The notes: generated by a model from the sequence alone, not told the origin. A DNA stretch of 64,000 nucleotides from Marinomonas posidonica IVIA-Po-181 (GCF_000214215.1 NC_015559.1:1785001-1849000), one strand, 5' to 3'; shown: positions 19,341 to 29,388, counted from the first letter of the stretch. Made by a program: numbers and translations.

Positions 19341-21437
19341 TTAAGATTTGATGTTACCTGCTTGGATGGCGGTGATGGCAATCGTGTAGACAATATCATC
19401 AACCAGTGCGCCACGAGACAAATCGTTAACCGGTTTGCGAATACCTTGTAACATAGGGCCTATGCTGACCACGTCAGCACTTCGTTGTACAGCTTTATAA
19501 GTCGTGTTACCCGTATTCAGATCAGGGAAAACAAATACGGTGGCTTTGCCGGCCACTTTGCTGTTTGGTGCTTTCTGTTTAGCGACTTTCTCCATGATTG
19601 CAGCATCGTATTGCAATGGGCCATCAATTAATAGGTCAGGGCGCAGCTCTTGAGCAATTTTGGTTGCTTCTCGTACCTTATCAACGTCGTTACCAGTGCC
19701 AGAGCCTCCTGTGCTGTAGCTAATCATGGCCACTTTAGGGGTAATGCCAAATGCACTCGCAGAGTCCGCACTTTGAATGGCGATTTCGGCAAGTTGTTCG
19801 GCGTTAGGGTCTGGGTTAATGGCGCAATCGCCATATACCAAGACTTGATCTGGCAGGCACATGAAGAAAACAGAAGACACCAAACTGGCATCCGGAGAGG
19901 TTTTGATTAATTGCAAAGCAGGGCGAATCGTATTGGCCGTGGTGTGAACCGCGCCAGATACTAGGCCGTCCACATCACCGGTTTGCAGCATCATAGTGCC
20001 TAACACTACGTTATCTTCGAGCTGCTCTCGTGCCACTATCTCCGTTAGACCACGACTTTTGCGAAGTTCAACCATAGGAGCAACATAACGCTCAAGAATG
20101 CTGGCTGGATCTAAAATTTCGACACCATGACTTAATTCAATGCCATTATTTTGAGCTGTTCGAAGAATTTCTTTCTCATTCCCAAGCAGGGTACAACGCG
20201 CAATGCCTCGTTCTGCACAAATAGAGGCGGCTTGAATGGTGCGAATTTCTTCACCTTCTGGAAGCACGATGCGTTTGTTTAGGGAGCGAGCCAATTCAAT
20301 TAAACGGAAACGGAAGGCTGGTGGAGAAAGCTTTCTTTCTTCTTGATTGAGGGCAAAAGAATTAATCCACTCATGGTCAATACAACGTGCTATGTGTTCT
20401 TTTACCATAGAAACGCGCTCTTTATCATCAAGCGGGATTTCTTGGTTGAATGACTGCATGTTGATAACGGTTTCCCAGCTATTGGAGTTAACCGATAATA
20501 CTGGCAAACCTTTGGCCATAGCTTTGCCACAAAGTGACATAAGAGCTTCACTGGGCTGGTAGCCACCTGTCACTACTAATGCGGCGATTTTAATGTCATT
20601 TAGGGCGGCAATGGCCGTGGCCATAATAACGTCCGTACGATCTCCAGGTGTAAAGACCAGCACACCAGGTTTTAAAGCCTCTAGTACATTCTCAACGCCA
20701 CGAGCGCAGAGTGTGTAAGATTGCACTCGTCGAGTTTCCATTTCTCCTGCATTGACAATGTTTGCGCCTAAAAAGTCAGCAACGTCTTTTACCCTCGGAA
20801 ACGTCAGTTCATCGGCCGATGGAATTTGACCAAGTAAACTGAAGTTACGTTTGAAGATACCGCGTTGTGCAAACAGATCACCGTAGGATTTTACCCCTAG
20901 TGACCCAGGGGTAGTTTTGTTCAAAATACAGCCAATAACGTCATCGGCTTTAATGCCGCCGTAGGAGCCAGCAGCGATTTCGACATGATGCTCCAGTTCG
21001 TTAACACGCATGTTATTTGGGGCGGTTACCAGAACTAGGCCAGCGTCTAAGGTACGAGCAATGGCTTTATTTAAGCGAGTGGCGTATGGGTGGCCGGCAA
21101 TTTGTGCTAAACCTTCCACAATCACAGTCGAGTCAGGCTCAACACTGGCTTGAAAGCGACCAACGATTTCTTCCATCAATTCATCGATGTTGTCGTTATA
21201 AAGAAAGCGTTCGGCTTCATGCAGTGGAATTGGCTCAGCTGGAGTTAAGGAAGAGCCTTGAGCCACCATGGCAGTGGATTTATCTGGGCCTTTATCACCT
21301 GGTTGAGGTTGGGCTACCGGCTTAAAGAAACTCGCCTTTAGTCCTTGCTGCTCAAGGGCACGAACTAGACCAACTGAAACGGATGTTAAGCCAACACCTG
21401 GTCCTGTTGGGACTGTCATAAGTACGTTAATTGTCAT
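19341..21437 (-). CDS. pta: Phosphate acetyltransferase
   Basis: 698 residues, the long (class II) Pta. It interconverts acetyl-CoA and acetyl phosphate. The N-terminal P-loop BioD-like domain starts MTINVLMTVPTGPGVGLTS. A DRTGG domain lies near 220-330 (FTPGDRTDVIMATAIA). The catalytic PTA_PTB domain occupies about 370-690, with LPEGEEIRTIQAAS, SYSTGGSGTGNDVDKVREA and FPDLNTGNTTYKAVQR. It is downstream of ackA with a 44-base gap, an ackA-pta operon. Confidence 0.97.
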   Translation of the reverse strand: MTINVLMTVPTGPGVGLTSVSVGLVRALEQQGLKASFFKPVAQPQPGDKGPDKSTAMVAQGSSLTPAEPIPLHEAERFLYNDNIDELMEEIVGRFQASVEPDSTVIVEGLAQIAGHPYATRLNKAIARTLDAGLVLVTAPNNMRVNELEHHVEIAAGSYGGIKADDVIGCILNKTTPGSLGVKSYGDLFAQRGIFKRNFSLLGQIPSADELTFPRVKDVADFLGANIVNAGEMETRRVQSYTLCARGVENVLEALKPGVLVFTPGDRTDVIMATAIAALNDIKIAALVVTGGYQPSEALMSLCGKAMAKGLPVLSVNSNSWETVINMQSFNQEIPLDDKERVSMVKEHIARCIDHEWINSFALNQEERKLSPPAFRFRLIELARSLNKRIVLPEGEEIRTIQAASICAERGIARCTLLGNEKEILRTAQNNGIELSHGVEILDPASILERYVAPMVELRKSRGLTEIVAREQLEDNVVLGTMMLQTGDVDGLVSGAVHTTANTIRPALQLIKTSPDASLVSSVFFMCLPDQVLVYGDCAINPDPNAEQLAEIAIQSADSASAFGITPKVAMISYSTGGSGTGNDVDKVREATKIAQELRPDLLIDGPLQYDAAIMEKVAKQKAPNSKVAGKATVFVFPDLNTGNTTYKAVQRSADVVSIGPMLQGIRKPVNDLSRGALVDDIVYTIAITAIQAGNIKS

Positions 21438-21481
21438 ATGTTAAAATCCTATGTTAGTCCATTAATAGTGGGCTGAAACTG

Positions 21482-22675
21482 TTATAAACCTTGTATCAAG
21501 CTGATGGTATCCAATGCAATCATAAGCTCTTCATTTGTTGGGATGATCCACACTTGAGTGTGGCTGTCCTTGGCGCCTATGTTTGATACTGCTCCGCGAG
21601 GGGCATTGTTATTTAGGCTGTCATCCAGTTTGATGTTGAAGGCACGGAGTTGTTGGCATATGGCTTGACGAAGATAGTTGGAATTTTCGCCGATACCGCC
21701 CGTGAAGACCAAGTGATCAATACTTTCTAAAGTTGTGGCTGTGCTCACAAGGTATTTCGCAGTGCGAACTGCAAACATATCAAGCGCCAATTTGGCTCTT
21801 TCGTCGCCTGAAATCATGGCATCTTCAAGCGTTCGACAATCATTTGATAACTCAGATACGCCAAGTAAGCCGCTTTTCTTATTAAGCACATCAAGTGCTT
21901 CTTCAGCTGAAAGATGTTTGGCTTTCATAATGAAGGTTAACAAGCTTGGATCCAGGCTACCTGAGCGGGTTCCCATCATCAGACCTTCGAGAGGTGTAAT
22001 GCCCATGCTGGTATCTGATGATTTGCCCTTATTAATGGCACATGTACTGGCTCCATTTCCTAAATGAGCAACGAGCACGCCTTGTTGGTCACTGTTTGGG
22101 GAAAGTTGAGCAAGTTGTTGGTTGATGTAACGGTAACTTGTGCCATGAAATCCATACTTGCGAAAGTGATGTTCGCGGTAAAAATCCATTGGGATCGGGT
22201 ACAAAAACTGTTCTTTTGACAGGCTTTGGTGAAACGAAGTATCAAATACGGCCGCTTGTGGTAGGCCTGGGAATAATGCTAAAGAGACATCGATGCCTTT
22301 TAAATGCGCGGGGCTATGAAGTGGCGCTAAGCTGGCACATTCTTGAATGCCATTAATGACTTCCTGATTGATTAACACGGATTGATTGAAGGTTTCACCA
22401 CCATGAACGATGCGGTGTCCAATTCCCACCAAGGTATTGTTGATGTCTGGGTGAAGGTCAAGCCAGGCTTTAATCTCTTTTACTGCAAACTCATGGTTGC
22501 CCACAGTAAGATTTTTTTGATGCTTTTCGCCTTGATGTTTGAATGTGATGCTGCTTGTGTCTGAACCAAGCTGGTCGGCAATGCCTTCCATTAGGGTATC
22601 TTGTCCAGAGTTGGCTAATATGGCGAATTTCAATGATGAACTGCCGCAATTAATTACTAGAATACTGTCTTTCAT
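21482..22675 (-). CDS. ackA: Acetate kinase
   Basis: 397 residues, normal length. It converts acetyl phosphate and ADP to acetate and ATP. Family signatures are ILVINCGSSSLKFAI at the N-terminus, GHRIVHGGETF, FHGTSYRYI, VAHLGNGASTCAI and DHLVFTGGIGENS. It forms an operon with pta downstream; its start codon overlaps the nadC stop by one base (TAATG), so nadC, ackA and pta may be read together. Confidence 0.97.
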   Translation of the reverse strand: MKDSILVINCGSSSLKFAILANSGQDTLMEGIADQLGSDTSSITFKHQGEKHQKNLTVGNHEFAVKEIKAWLDLHPDINNTLVGIGHRIVHGGETFNQSVLINQEVINGIQECASLAPLHSPAHLKGIDVSLALFPGLPQAAVFDTSFHQSLSKEQFLYPIPMDFYREHHFRKYGFHGTSYRYINQQLAQLSPNSDQQGVLVAHLGNGASTCAINKGKSSDTSMGITPLEGLMMGTRSGSLDPSLLTFIMKAKHLSAEEALDVLNKKSGLLGVSELSNDCRTLEDAMISGDERAKLALDMFAVRTAKYLVSTATTLESIDHLVFTGGIGENSNYLRQAICQQLRAFNIKLDDSLNNNAPRGAVSNIGAKDSHTQVWIIPTNEELMIALDTISLIQGL

Positions 22676-23526
22676 TATGACTCCTGAGATACTCGTAAAG
22701 ATAGATCGATGGCGGTGATGTGTTTTGTTAATGCGCCAATGGAAACGAAATCAACACCGGTTTTAGCCACTTCCGGTAAGCGTGGTTTGTCCATGTTGCC
22801 TGATGCTTCAAATTTCACTAAGCCATGGTATTGTTGAACGGCTTTGCGCATGTCGTCATAGGAGAAGTTGTCTAACATTATGATGTCAGCACCTGCTTTG
22901 ACTGCCTCAGCGACTTCTTCTAAGTTTTCAGTCTCCACTTCAATGGTTTTCCCCGGTGCAATTTGTTTTGCCATAGTGACTGCATTAAGGATGGATCCTG
23001 CGGCCATAATGTGGTTTTCCTTGATAAGGAAGGCGTCAAATAGGCCAATGCGGTGGTTTTGACCGCCACCTGTGGTAACCGCGTATTTTTGTGCTAAACG
23101 CATACTAGGGATGGTTTTGCGTGTGTCCAATATGGTTAATGCTGTTCCTTCCACTAACTGGCAATACTGGCGGGTAATGGTGGCGGTATAAGAAAGACTT
23201 TGGATGAAATTAAGGGCCGTTCTTTCACCAGTCAAAATGGTTCGGGCGTGACCTTTAAGAGTAAGGAAGACTTGGTTTTCAGAAACTAGGTCGCCGTCTT
23301 GACGGTGCCAGGTTAAGGTTACATCATGTCCAAGCTGAGTAAATACTTCGTTGGCCCAAGCTTGACCACAAAGCACAGCCTCTTCTCGACTGATGACGTT
23401 GGCGGTAATATATTGGTCATCTGGAATCAGTTGCGCCGTAATATCGCCACTACCAATGTCTTCTTTGAGTGCAAAAGCAACCTGAGTTTGAATATGCTCA
23501 ATTAATTGAGCGTCCAAAGGGGTCAT
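22675..23526 (-). CDS. nadC: Nicotinate-nucleotide pyrophosphorylase (quinolinate phosphoribosyltransferase)
   Basis: 283 residues from the ATG at 23526, which follows AGGACAG; a TTG five codons upstream is less likely. It makes nicotinate mononucleotide from quinolinate and PRPP in NAD synthesis. Visible signatures are EDIGSGDITAQLI, GERTALNFIQSLS, LDTRKTIPSMRLAQKYAV, GGGQNHRIGLFDAFLIKENH and the end-of-barrel SIGALTKH. Its stop overlaps the ackA start by one base. Confidence 0.96.
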   Translation of the reverse strand: MTPLDAQLIEHIQTQVAFALKEDIGSGDITAQLIPDDQYITANVISREEAVLCGQAWANEVFTQLGHDVTLTWHRQDGDLVSENQVFLTLKGHARTILTGERTALNFIQSLSYTATITRQYCQLVEGTALTILDTRKTIPSMRLAQKYAVTTGGGQNHRIGLFDAFLIKENHIMAAGSILNAVTMAKQIAPGKTIEVETENLEEVAEAVKAGADIIMLDNFSYDDMRKAVQQYHGLVKFEASGNMDKPRLPEVAKTGVDFVSIGALTKHITAIDLSLRVSQES

Positions 23527-23988
23527 GTACTGTCCTATCAATGCGCATTTTCGAATTCACTATTGTAGCTTTATATTAACAAACCGTCAGTGCTGAATTG
23601 ACCATAATGATTGATTTATATGACATTCAGCTTAATTTGTATCTGAATGAGCAAAACATACTCAAAGAATGGGGGGGAAGATTAAAAATACCGCCTCAGC
23701 TGCAGTCTGGTTATGTAATTTTATAACAAGCTTTCAGTCAATATTGATTAAGTTGTGAACAGTTATGTCGGTATTTTTTATCTTTATAGTCTGCATTTTT
23801 TATGTGAATTGTTGGTTTTGTCGTTAGACTGAGGCTGAATTGGTCGGACTTTGAGTGGATTTATGTCAGCAAAACGTCATGTTTTAAAGCTACAAAAGTG
23901 GTCTTGATCTATGCTTGTTGAGTAGTTTGTCTATGCGATTTCTTGTTTAGGTGTTAATCTTACGCCCGAATTAGAAGAGCATAAGACA

Positions 23989-24018
23989 AAAAACAGCCTA
24001 ATTTAGATTGATTAGGCT
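23989..24018 (-). terminator. Terminator-like hairpin on the minus strand
   Basis: AGCCTAAT (23995-24002) pairs perfectly with ATTAGGCT (24011-24018). Read on the minus strand the stem is followed by GTTTTTTG, a proper U-tract. No minus-strand gene is visible to its right before aceE, so it would end an unknown leftward transcript, or act as a relic or insulator. Confidence 0.6.
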
Positions 24019-24235
24019 AAAGTGAAGTAACACTTTATTTGCGCTTTCTACTTTCATTATATAGTAATGAAATTTTGTATTTTCATACCTAGCTAGTTAA
24101 TGCTGCTGGAGATGAAAAGTAAATGAAGGGTCTGTTGAACCAGACTCAAATTGGAAGCGAGCCGACCAGCGTATTTCAGCTGGTGGTTGATTCAATGGTA
24201 AACAATTAAAACAAAAAATCATGACCATTGGTGCT

Positions 24236-24280
24236 GATAAAACGACACGCTAGCTCAACTGAGTAGGGTGTCGTTTTATC
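24236..24280. repeat. 13-bp perfect inverted repeat (long hairpin) before aceE
   Basis: GATAAAACGACAC (24236-24248) and GTGTCGTTTTATC (24268-24280) are exact reverse complements. The 19-base loop contains a smaller CTCA-AC-TGAG stem. It ends 130 bases before aceE. The terminal TTTT/AAAA would allow termination in either direction, or it may be part of a structured aceE leader. Confidence 0.75.
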
Positions 24281-24409
24281 TAGGTCGACTGAAACAATCA
24301 GTGCAACACACTGTTTGTTTCTGGCTCGTTTAAGTAGCTTTTAAATGGTTAGTAAGACTGATTATTTAAAGGTTAAGTATCTGTTCTAATAGCGGGAGTT
24401 ATTAACACG

Positions 24410-27076
24410 ATGACTGAGCAGCATATTCTCGAAGACATCGATCCAATTGAAACCAAAGAGTGGGTCGATGCGCTTGAGTCTGTCCTTCGCGAAGAAGGTC
24501 CTGATCGCGCGCAATACATTTTAAACCGTCTGACTGGTGAAGCCTCTAAAGCAGGCACCTCACTACCAGCCTCCATTACGACGTCTTATCGCAATACTAT
24601 TGCGCCAGAAGATGAAGCACCACTTCCAGGTGACATCTTTATGGAGCGTCGTATTCGTTCAATCATTCGCTGGAATGCATTGGCAATGGTGATGAAGGCA
24701 AACCGAGCGGATTCTACGCTGGGTGGTCACATTACCAGTTTTTCATCCGCAGCTACCTTGTACGATATCGGCTTTAACCACTTTTTCCGTGGCAATGACG
24801 GTAAGCAAGAAGCGGACATGGTGTTTTTCCAAGGCCATATTTCTCCAGGGATTTATGCTCGTTCATACATCGAAGGTCGTTTGACTGATGAGCAGTTAGA
24901 TAACTTCCGTCGTGAAGTGGATGGCAAAGGTATCTCTTCTTACCCTCACCCATGGTTGATGCCAGATTACTGGCAGTTCCCAACCGTTTCTATGGGTCTA
25001 GGGCCTTTACAAGCCATTTATCAAGCACATGTGATGAAATATCAGCACAGTCGTGGTTTGATTGATCAAGGTGATCGTAAAGTCTGGGCGTTCCTAGGTG
25101 ACGGTGAGTGTGATGAGCCAGAATCTTTGGGTGCCATTGCACTTGCAGGTCGCGAGAAACTGGATAACCTGATCTTCGTGATTAACTGTAACTTGCAGCG
25201 TCTAGATGGGCCTGTTCGTGGTAACAGTAAAATTGTTCAGGAGCTAGAAGGTGTCTTCCGTGGCGCTGGTTGGAATGTTGTCAAGTGTCTATGGGGTCGT
25301 CATTGGGATCCTTTATTCGAAAAAGATACCAAAGGTTTGCTTGTCAAGCGTATGAATGAAGTGTGCGATGGCGAACTTCAGAACTACAAAGCGAATGGTG
25401 GTGCTTATACTCGTGAGCATTTCTTCGGTAAATATCCTGAGTTGCTAGAAATGGTTAAAGACATGACTGACGATGAGATTATGAATCTTAATCGCGGTGG
25501 TCACGACCCATACAAAGTTTACGCAGCTTATAAAGAAGCGACGTCTCATAAAGGTCAACCGACTGTTGTCTTGGCGCAAACCGTCAAGGGTTACGGCATG
25601 TTTAAGGCGGCTGAAGCGCAAAATACCGCGCACCAAACGAAAAAACTGGATGAAGAGTCTCTGGCTCAGTTCCGTGACAAGTTTGGTATCCCAATCAGTG
25701 ATGAGGAGTTGAAAGACTTACCTTATTACAAGCCAGCTGAAGACAGCCCGGAAATGCAATACTTGCGCTCACGTCGTAAAGAGTTGCATGGCGATTTCCC
25801 AACACGTCGTCGTGATTGTGAAGCGCTTGAAGTGCCATCTTTAGAAGCGTTTAAAGCGCAAATCGCTGGTACAAAAGGTCGTGAAATTTCGACGACTATG
25901 GCGTTCGTGCGTGCCTTAAATGTGATGGTTAAAGACAAGCAAATTGGTTCGCGTGTTGTGCCGATTCTTGCTGATGAAGCACGTACATTCGGTATGGAAG
26001 GCATGTTCCGTCAGTTGGGTATTTACTCTTCTGAAGGTCAGCGTTACACGCCGCATGATCATACTCAGATTATGTACTACAAAGAATCTCAAGATGGTCA
26101 GATTCTACAAGAAGGCATCAATGAAGCCGGTGCGTTCTCTTCTTGGTTAGCGTTAGCAACGTCCTACAGTAACAGCAATTTGCCGATGATTCCTGTGTAC
26201 ATCTACTACTCTATGTTTGGTTTCCAACGTGTTGGCGACTTGGCGTGGGCGGCAGGTGATTCTCAGGCACGTGGTTTCTTGATTGGTGCGACTGCCGGTC
26301 GTACAACGCTAAATGGTGAAGGTCTACAGCACGAAGACGGTCATTCACACATCTTGGCAGGTACCATTCCAAACTGTGTGTCCTATGACCCGACTTACTC
26401 TTACGAAGTAGCCGTTATTGTTCAAGATGGCTTGCGTCGCATGTACAAAGAGAAAGAGAGCGTGTTCTATTACCTAACCGTAATGAACGAAAACTACGCA
26501 CATGAAGATATGCCAGAAGGTGTTGAAGACGGCATCCTGAAAGGTATGTATAAGCTTAAATCACACGCTAAGAAAACCAATAAGAAGCAGGTTCAATTGC
26601 TTGGTTCTGGCGTTATTCTTCGTGAAGTGGAAGCGGCGGCGGAAATTCTATTCAACGACTTTGGTGTGAACTCGGATATTTGGAGTGTGACCTCTTTCAA
26701 TGAATTGCGTCGTGAAGGTTTGGACGCAAGTCGTTGGAATATGCTTCACCCTGAAGCGGAGCAGCGTCAGTCTTATGTTGAGACTTGCTTAGACGGTAAC
26801 GGCCCTGTGATTGCATCAACTGACCATGTTAAGTTGTTTGCTGACCAGATTCGTCCATTTGTGAAGGGTACTTACAATGTACTTGGTACTGATGGTTTTG
26901 GTCGAAGTGATACGCGCGCTCAATTGCGTCATTTCTTTGAGATCAACCGTTACTGGGTTGTTGTTTCTGCCTTAAATGCACTGGCGAAAGACGGTGTGGT
27001 TGATGCATCCGTAGTTAGTGAGGCGATTGCCAAGTTTGGTTTAGATCCTGAGAAACCAAATCCAGTTATTTGCTAA
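24410..27076 (+). CDS. aceE: Pyruvate dehydrogenase E1 component (homodimeric type)
   Basis: 888 residues, the length of gammaproteobacterial AceE. It decarboxylates pyruvate with thiamine diphosphate and passes the acetyl group to lipoyl-AceF. The ThDP motif is present as GDGECDEPE followed by FVINCNLQRLDGP. FFQGHISPGIYARSYIEGRL and MYYKESQDGQILQEGI are family-characteristic. It is first in an aceE-aceF operon. Lipoamide dehydrogenase (E3) is not adjacent. Confidence 0.98.
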   Translation: MTEQHILEDIDPIETKEWVDALESVLREEGPDRAQYILNRLTGEASKAGTSLPASITTSYRNTIAPEDEAPLPGDIFMERRIRSIIRWNALAMVMKANRADSTLGGHITSFSSAATLYDIGFNHFFRGNDGKQEADMVFFQGHISPGIYARSYIEGRLTDEQLDNFRREVDGKGISSYPHPWLMPDYWQFPTVSMGLGPLQAIYQAHVMKYQHSRGLIDQGDRKVWAFLGDGECDEPESLGAIALAGREKLDNLIFVINCNLQRLDGPVRGNSKIVQELEGVFRGAGWNVVKCLWGRHWDPLFEKDTKGLLVKRMNEVCDGELQNYKANGGAYTREHFFGKYPELLEMVKDMTDDEIMNLNRGGHDPYKVYAAYKEATSHKGQPTVVLAQTVKGYGMFKAAEAQNTAHQTKKLDEESLAQFRDKFGIPISDEELKDLPYYKPAEDSPEMQYLRSRRKELHGDFPTRRRDCEALEVPSLEAFKAQIAGTKGREISTTMAFVRALNVMVKDKQIGSRVVPILADEARTFGMEGMFRQLGIYSSEGQRYTPHDHTQIMYYKESQDGQILQEGINEAGAFSSWLALATSYSNSNLPMIPVYIYYSMFGFQRVGDLAWAAGDSQARGFLIGATAGRTTLNGEGLQHEDGHSHILAGTIPNCVSYDPTYSYEVAVIVQDGLRRMYKEKESVFYYLTVMNENYAHEDMPEGVEDGILKGMYKLKSHAKKTNKKQVQLLGSGVILREVEAAAEILFNDFGVNSDIWSVTSFNELRREGLDASRWNMLHPEAEQRQSYVETCLDGNGPVIASTDHVKLFADQIRPFVKGTYNVLGTDGFGRSDTRAQLRHFFEINRYWVVVSALNALAKDGVVDASVVSEAIAKFGLDPEKPNPVIC

Positions 27077-27093
27077 TTACTTGACAAGCTAGG

Positions 27094-27123
27094 TATCTGG
27101 TTTTGATTTATCAAAACCAGATA
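27094..27123 (+). repeat. 14-bp intercistronic hairpin between aceE and aceF
   Basis: TATCTGGTTTTGAT and ATCAAAACCAGATA are perfect reverse complements separated by TT. The folded RNA would have an unusually long uninterrupted stem, followed by AGATTTT. It sits 18 bases after the aceE stop and 42 before the aceF start. A partial terminator, an RNase processing site, or 3'-end protection of aceE mRNA are all possible. Confidence 0.75.
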
Positions 27124-27165
27124 AGATTTTAAGTTTGATGCGTCTAAACGACAAAGGAGATTTCT

Positions 27166-29058
27166 GTGAGTACTGAAATCATTCGAGTACCGGATATTGG
27201 CGGTGCGACTGATGTCGAAGTTATCGAGGTCAGTGTTAAGGTTGGTGACAATATTGAAGTCGACCAATCAATTATTGTTTTAGAAACGGATAAGGCTTCA
27301 ATGGATGTGCCTTCATCGCATGCAGGTAAAATAACGAAAATTTCCGTTACTGAAGGCGATAAAGTGTCAGAAGGTGATGAAGTTCTAGTGATTGAGCTTG
27401 AAGCTTCCGCTGTTAATCAAGCAGCATCCGCAGAAGTGGAGAAAGCGGCTGAGCCTGTTGCTGTGCCAGCTTCCAGTGAGCAGCACGTTGTAGTACCTGA
27501 TATTGGTGGTGCTACAGATGTTGAAGTAATAGAGCTTTGCATTGCTGAGGGTGATCTGGTTGAAGAGGGTGATTCACTGATTGTTCTCGAAACAGACAAA
27601 GCTTCTATGGATATTCCTTCACCATTCACTGGTAAAGTAGGCTCTATCTCAATCAAGGTAGGCGATACAGTGTCAGAAGGTCATGCCATCCTAACCATGA
27701 TGACCGAGTCTGTTGGTGCTTCTAATGTTGTGGCTGAGCCTGCTCAGCAAGCTTCTGAAGCAGCGCCTGCTGTCGCTTCAGGTGGTGTTGAGTCTGTTAA
27801 GGTGCCAGATATTGGTGGTGCTGAAGGCGTTGATGTTATCGAAGTGGCTGTTGCGGTTGGCGATGAGGTTAAAGAGGGTGATTCCATTATTGTGCTTGAA
27901 ACTGACAAGGCATCAATGGACATTCCTGCACCGAAATCCGGCAAAGTGAAGTCTATCTCTTTAAAAGAAGGTGACCAGGTTTCTGAAGGTGATTTGATTC
28001 TAGAACTTGAAGTGGAAGGTGCTGTTGCAGCGCCGCAGACTGCTAGTTCTGCGCCTGAGAAGAAAGCCGAAGCGCCAGTAGCAAATCAACCAAAAACAGC
28101 GGCACCGGTTGTAGATCAATCTGCTGTATTGACTGAGCCATCCAAAAAAGTTCACGCAGGTCCTGCTGTGCGCATGTTGGCTCGTGAATTGGGTGTTGAT
28201 TTGTCTCTTGTTCGAGCGACTGGTCCTCGTGGTCGTATTTTGAAAGAAGATCTGCATGCTTATGTTAAAGCGGCTGTACAGAAGGCTGCAACAGCACCTG
28301 CTGTAGGCGCAGCTTCTGGTGCAGGTTTGCCAACGGTTCCGGATCAAGACTTCAGCAAGTTCGGCGAAATCGAAATTGTTAAGATGAGCAAGATTCAGCG
28401 ATTGACGGCTGAGAACATGGTTCGCAACTCTTTGGTTGTGCCACAAGTGACTCAGTTTGATAAAGCTGATATCTCGAATTTGGAATCGTTCCGTAAAGGC
28501 TTGAAGCCAGAAATGGAAAAACAAGGTGTGAAATTGACACCTCTACCATTCCTGATCAAAGCTGTTGCGCAAGCTATGGTTGCTAACCCAGCATTCAATG
28601 TGTCTTTGATGGCTGACGGTGAAAGCTACGTGCAGAAGCACTATGTTAACATCGGTATTGCCGTGGATTCGCCAGTTGGACTTGTGGTTCCTGTATTGCG
28701 TGATGCTGACAAGAAATCAGTCGTGCAGATTGCTAAAGAAGCGGGTGAGTTGATCAAGAAAGCACTTGATAAGCAACTTAAGCCTGCTGATATGCAGGGT
28801 GGCTGTTTTACTATCTCTAGCCTTGGTGCGATTGGTGGTACTGGCTTCACGCCAATTGTTAACTGTCCAGAAGTGGGTATTCTAGGGGTGTCTAAAGCTG
28901 ACATCGAGCCGCGCTGGAATGGTAAAGACTTCGAGCCTCGCACTATGTTGCCTTTGTGTTTGTCTTATGACCACAGAGCAATCAATGGTGGCGATGCGGG
29001 TCGCTTCTTAACTTACTTGAACTCATTGTTGAGCGATGTTCGTCGCCTAACGCTGTAA
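27166..29058 (+). CDS. aceF: Pyruvate dehydrogenase E2, dihydrolipoyllysine acetyltransferase
   Basis: 630 residues with three N-terminal lipoyl domains; lipoylated lysines in ETDKASMD repeats are K43, K145 and K248. Ala/Pro-rich linkers separate them. A peripheral E1/E3-binding domain (AGPAVRMLARELGVDLSLV, about 325-360) follows, then the catalytic core ending in SYDHRAINGGDAGRF. The active-site His is kept; Asn replaces the Asp of E. coli, a known variant in pseudomonad-type E2. Start is GTG after AAAGGAGA. It moves the acetyl group to CoA. Confidence 0.98.
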   Translation: MSTEIIRVPDIGGATDVEVIEVSVKVGDNIEVDQSIIVLETDKASMDVPSSHAGKITKISVTEGDKVSEGDEVLVIELEASAVNQAASAEVEKAAEPVAVPASSEQHVVVPDIGGATDVEVIELCIAEGDLVEEGDSLIVLETDKASMDIPSPFTGKVGSISIKVGDTVSEGHAILTMMTESVGASNVVAEPAQQASEAAPAVASGGVESVKVPDIGGAEGVDVIEVAVAVGDEVKEGDSIIVLETDKASMDIPAPKSGKVKSISLKEGDQVSEGDLILELEVEGAVAAPQTASSAPEKKAEAPVANQPKTAAPVVDQSAVLTEPSKKVHAGPAVRMLARELGVDLSLVRATGPRGRILKEDLHAYVKAAVQKAATAPAVGAASGAGLPTVPDQDFSKFGEIEIVKMSKIQRLTAENMVRNSLVVPQVTQFDKADISNLESFRKGLKPEMEKQGVKLTPLPFLIKAVAQAMVANPAFNVSLMADGESYVQKHYVNIGIAVDSPVGLVVPVLRDADKKSVVQIAKEAGELIKKALDKQLKPADMQGGCFTISSLGAIGGTGFTPIVNCPEVGILGVSKADIEPRWNGKDFEPRTMLPLCLSYDHRAINGGDAGRFLTYLNSLLSDVRRLTL

Positions 29059-29081
29059 CTTTTAAGTTCGTTATGCACATT

Positions 29082-29113
29082 AAAAGCCACTCAAGTTGAG
29101 TGGCTTTTTTTTG
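29082..29113 (+). terminator. aceEF operon terminator
   Basis: AAAAGCCACTCAA and TTGAGTGGCTTTT form a strong stem followed by a run of eight T in total. It starts 24 bases beyond the aceF stop. Confidence 0.92.
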
Positions 29114-29334
29114 TGTCATAGAAATGTGTGTGACGCATCATGCTTTTTTCGGTTTTTCTGCGATTTTTTGGTGTCTCGTTGTCATTAAATGCTTTTTGCT
29201 GGTTAGTCAGGCGGCGAAATCATTCAATGTTCATTTTATGTTTCCTTAATTCCTTGTAAGCGCAAGTGCCTTCCCAGATTTGTGTGTTAATGCTTTAGAT
29301 AACAAGGCGATATGTTTGTCTGAGGAGAGGGTAC

Positions 29335-29367
29335 AAAAAAGCCTACCGAGTATGGGTAGGCTTTTTG
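29335..29367 (-). terminator. Terminator of the SulP transporter gene (bidirectional)
   Basis: AAAAAAGCCTACC (29335-29347) pairs with GGTAGGCTTTTT (29355-29366). Read leftwards it gives a stem and a T6 tract, 22 bases after the SulP stop. The symmetry would also stop rightward transcripts. Confidence 0.88.
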
Positions 29368-29388
29368 GTATTTGTTTAAGGGGAGAAG

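Larger units (their letters stand above)
23527..24409. other. Long gene-poor gap upstream of aceE
   Basis: About 880 bases between divergent nadC and aceE. It holds a minus-strand terminator-like hairpin (23989-24018) and a long perfect hairpin (24236-24280), listed separately. A 39-codon frame (23607-23726) lacks a ribosome binding site, and a 27-codon frame at 24123-24206 has only a distant GGAG; neither is called. No pdhR-type regulator gene is present. The promoters of nadC and aceE must lie here. Confidence 0.6.

Noticed and set aside
23607-23726. 39-codon plus-strand frame between nadC and aceE
   Set aside because: No Shine-Dalgarno sequence, no recognisable motif, and it lies where the nadC promoter is expected.
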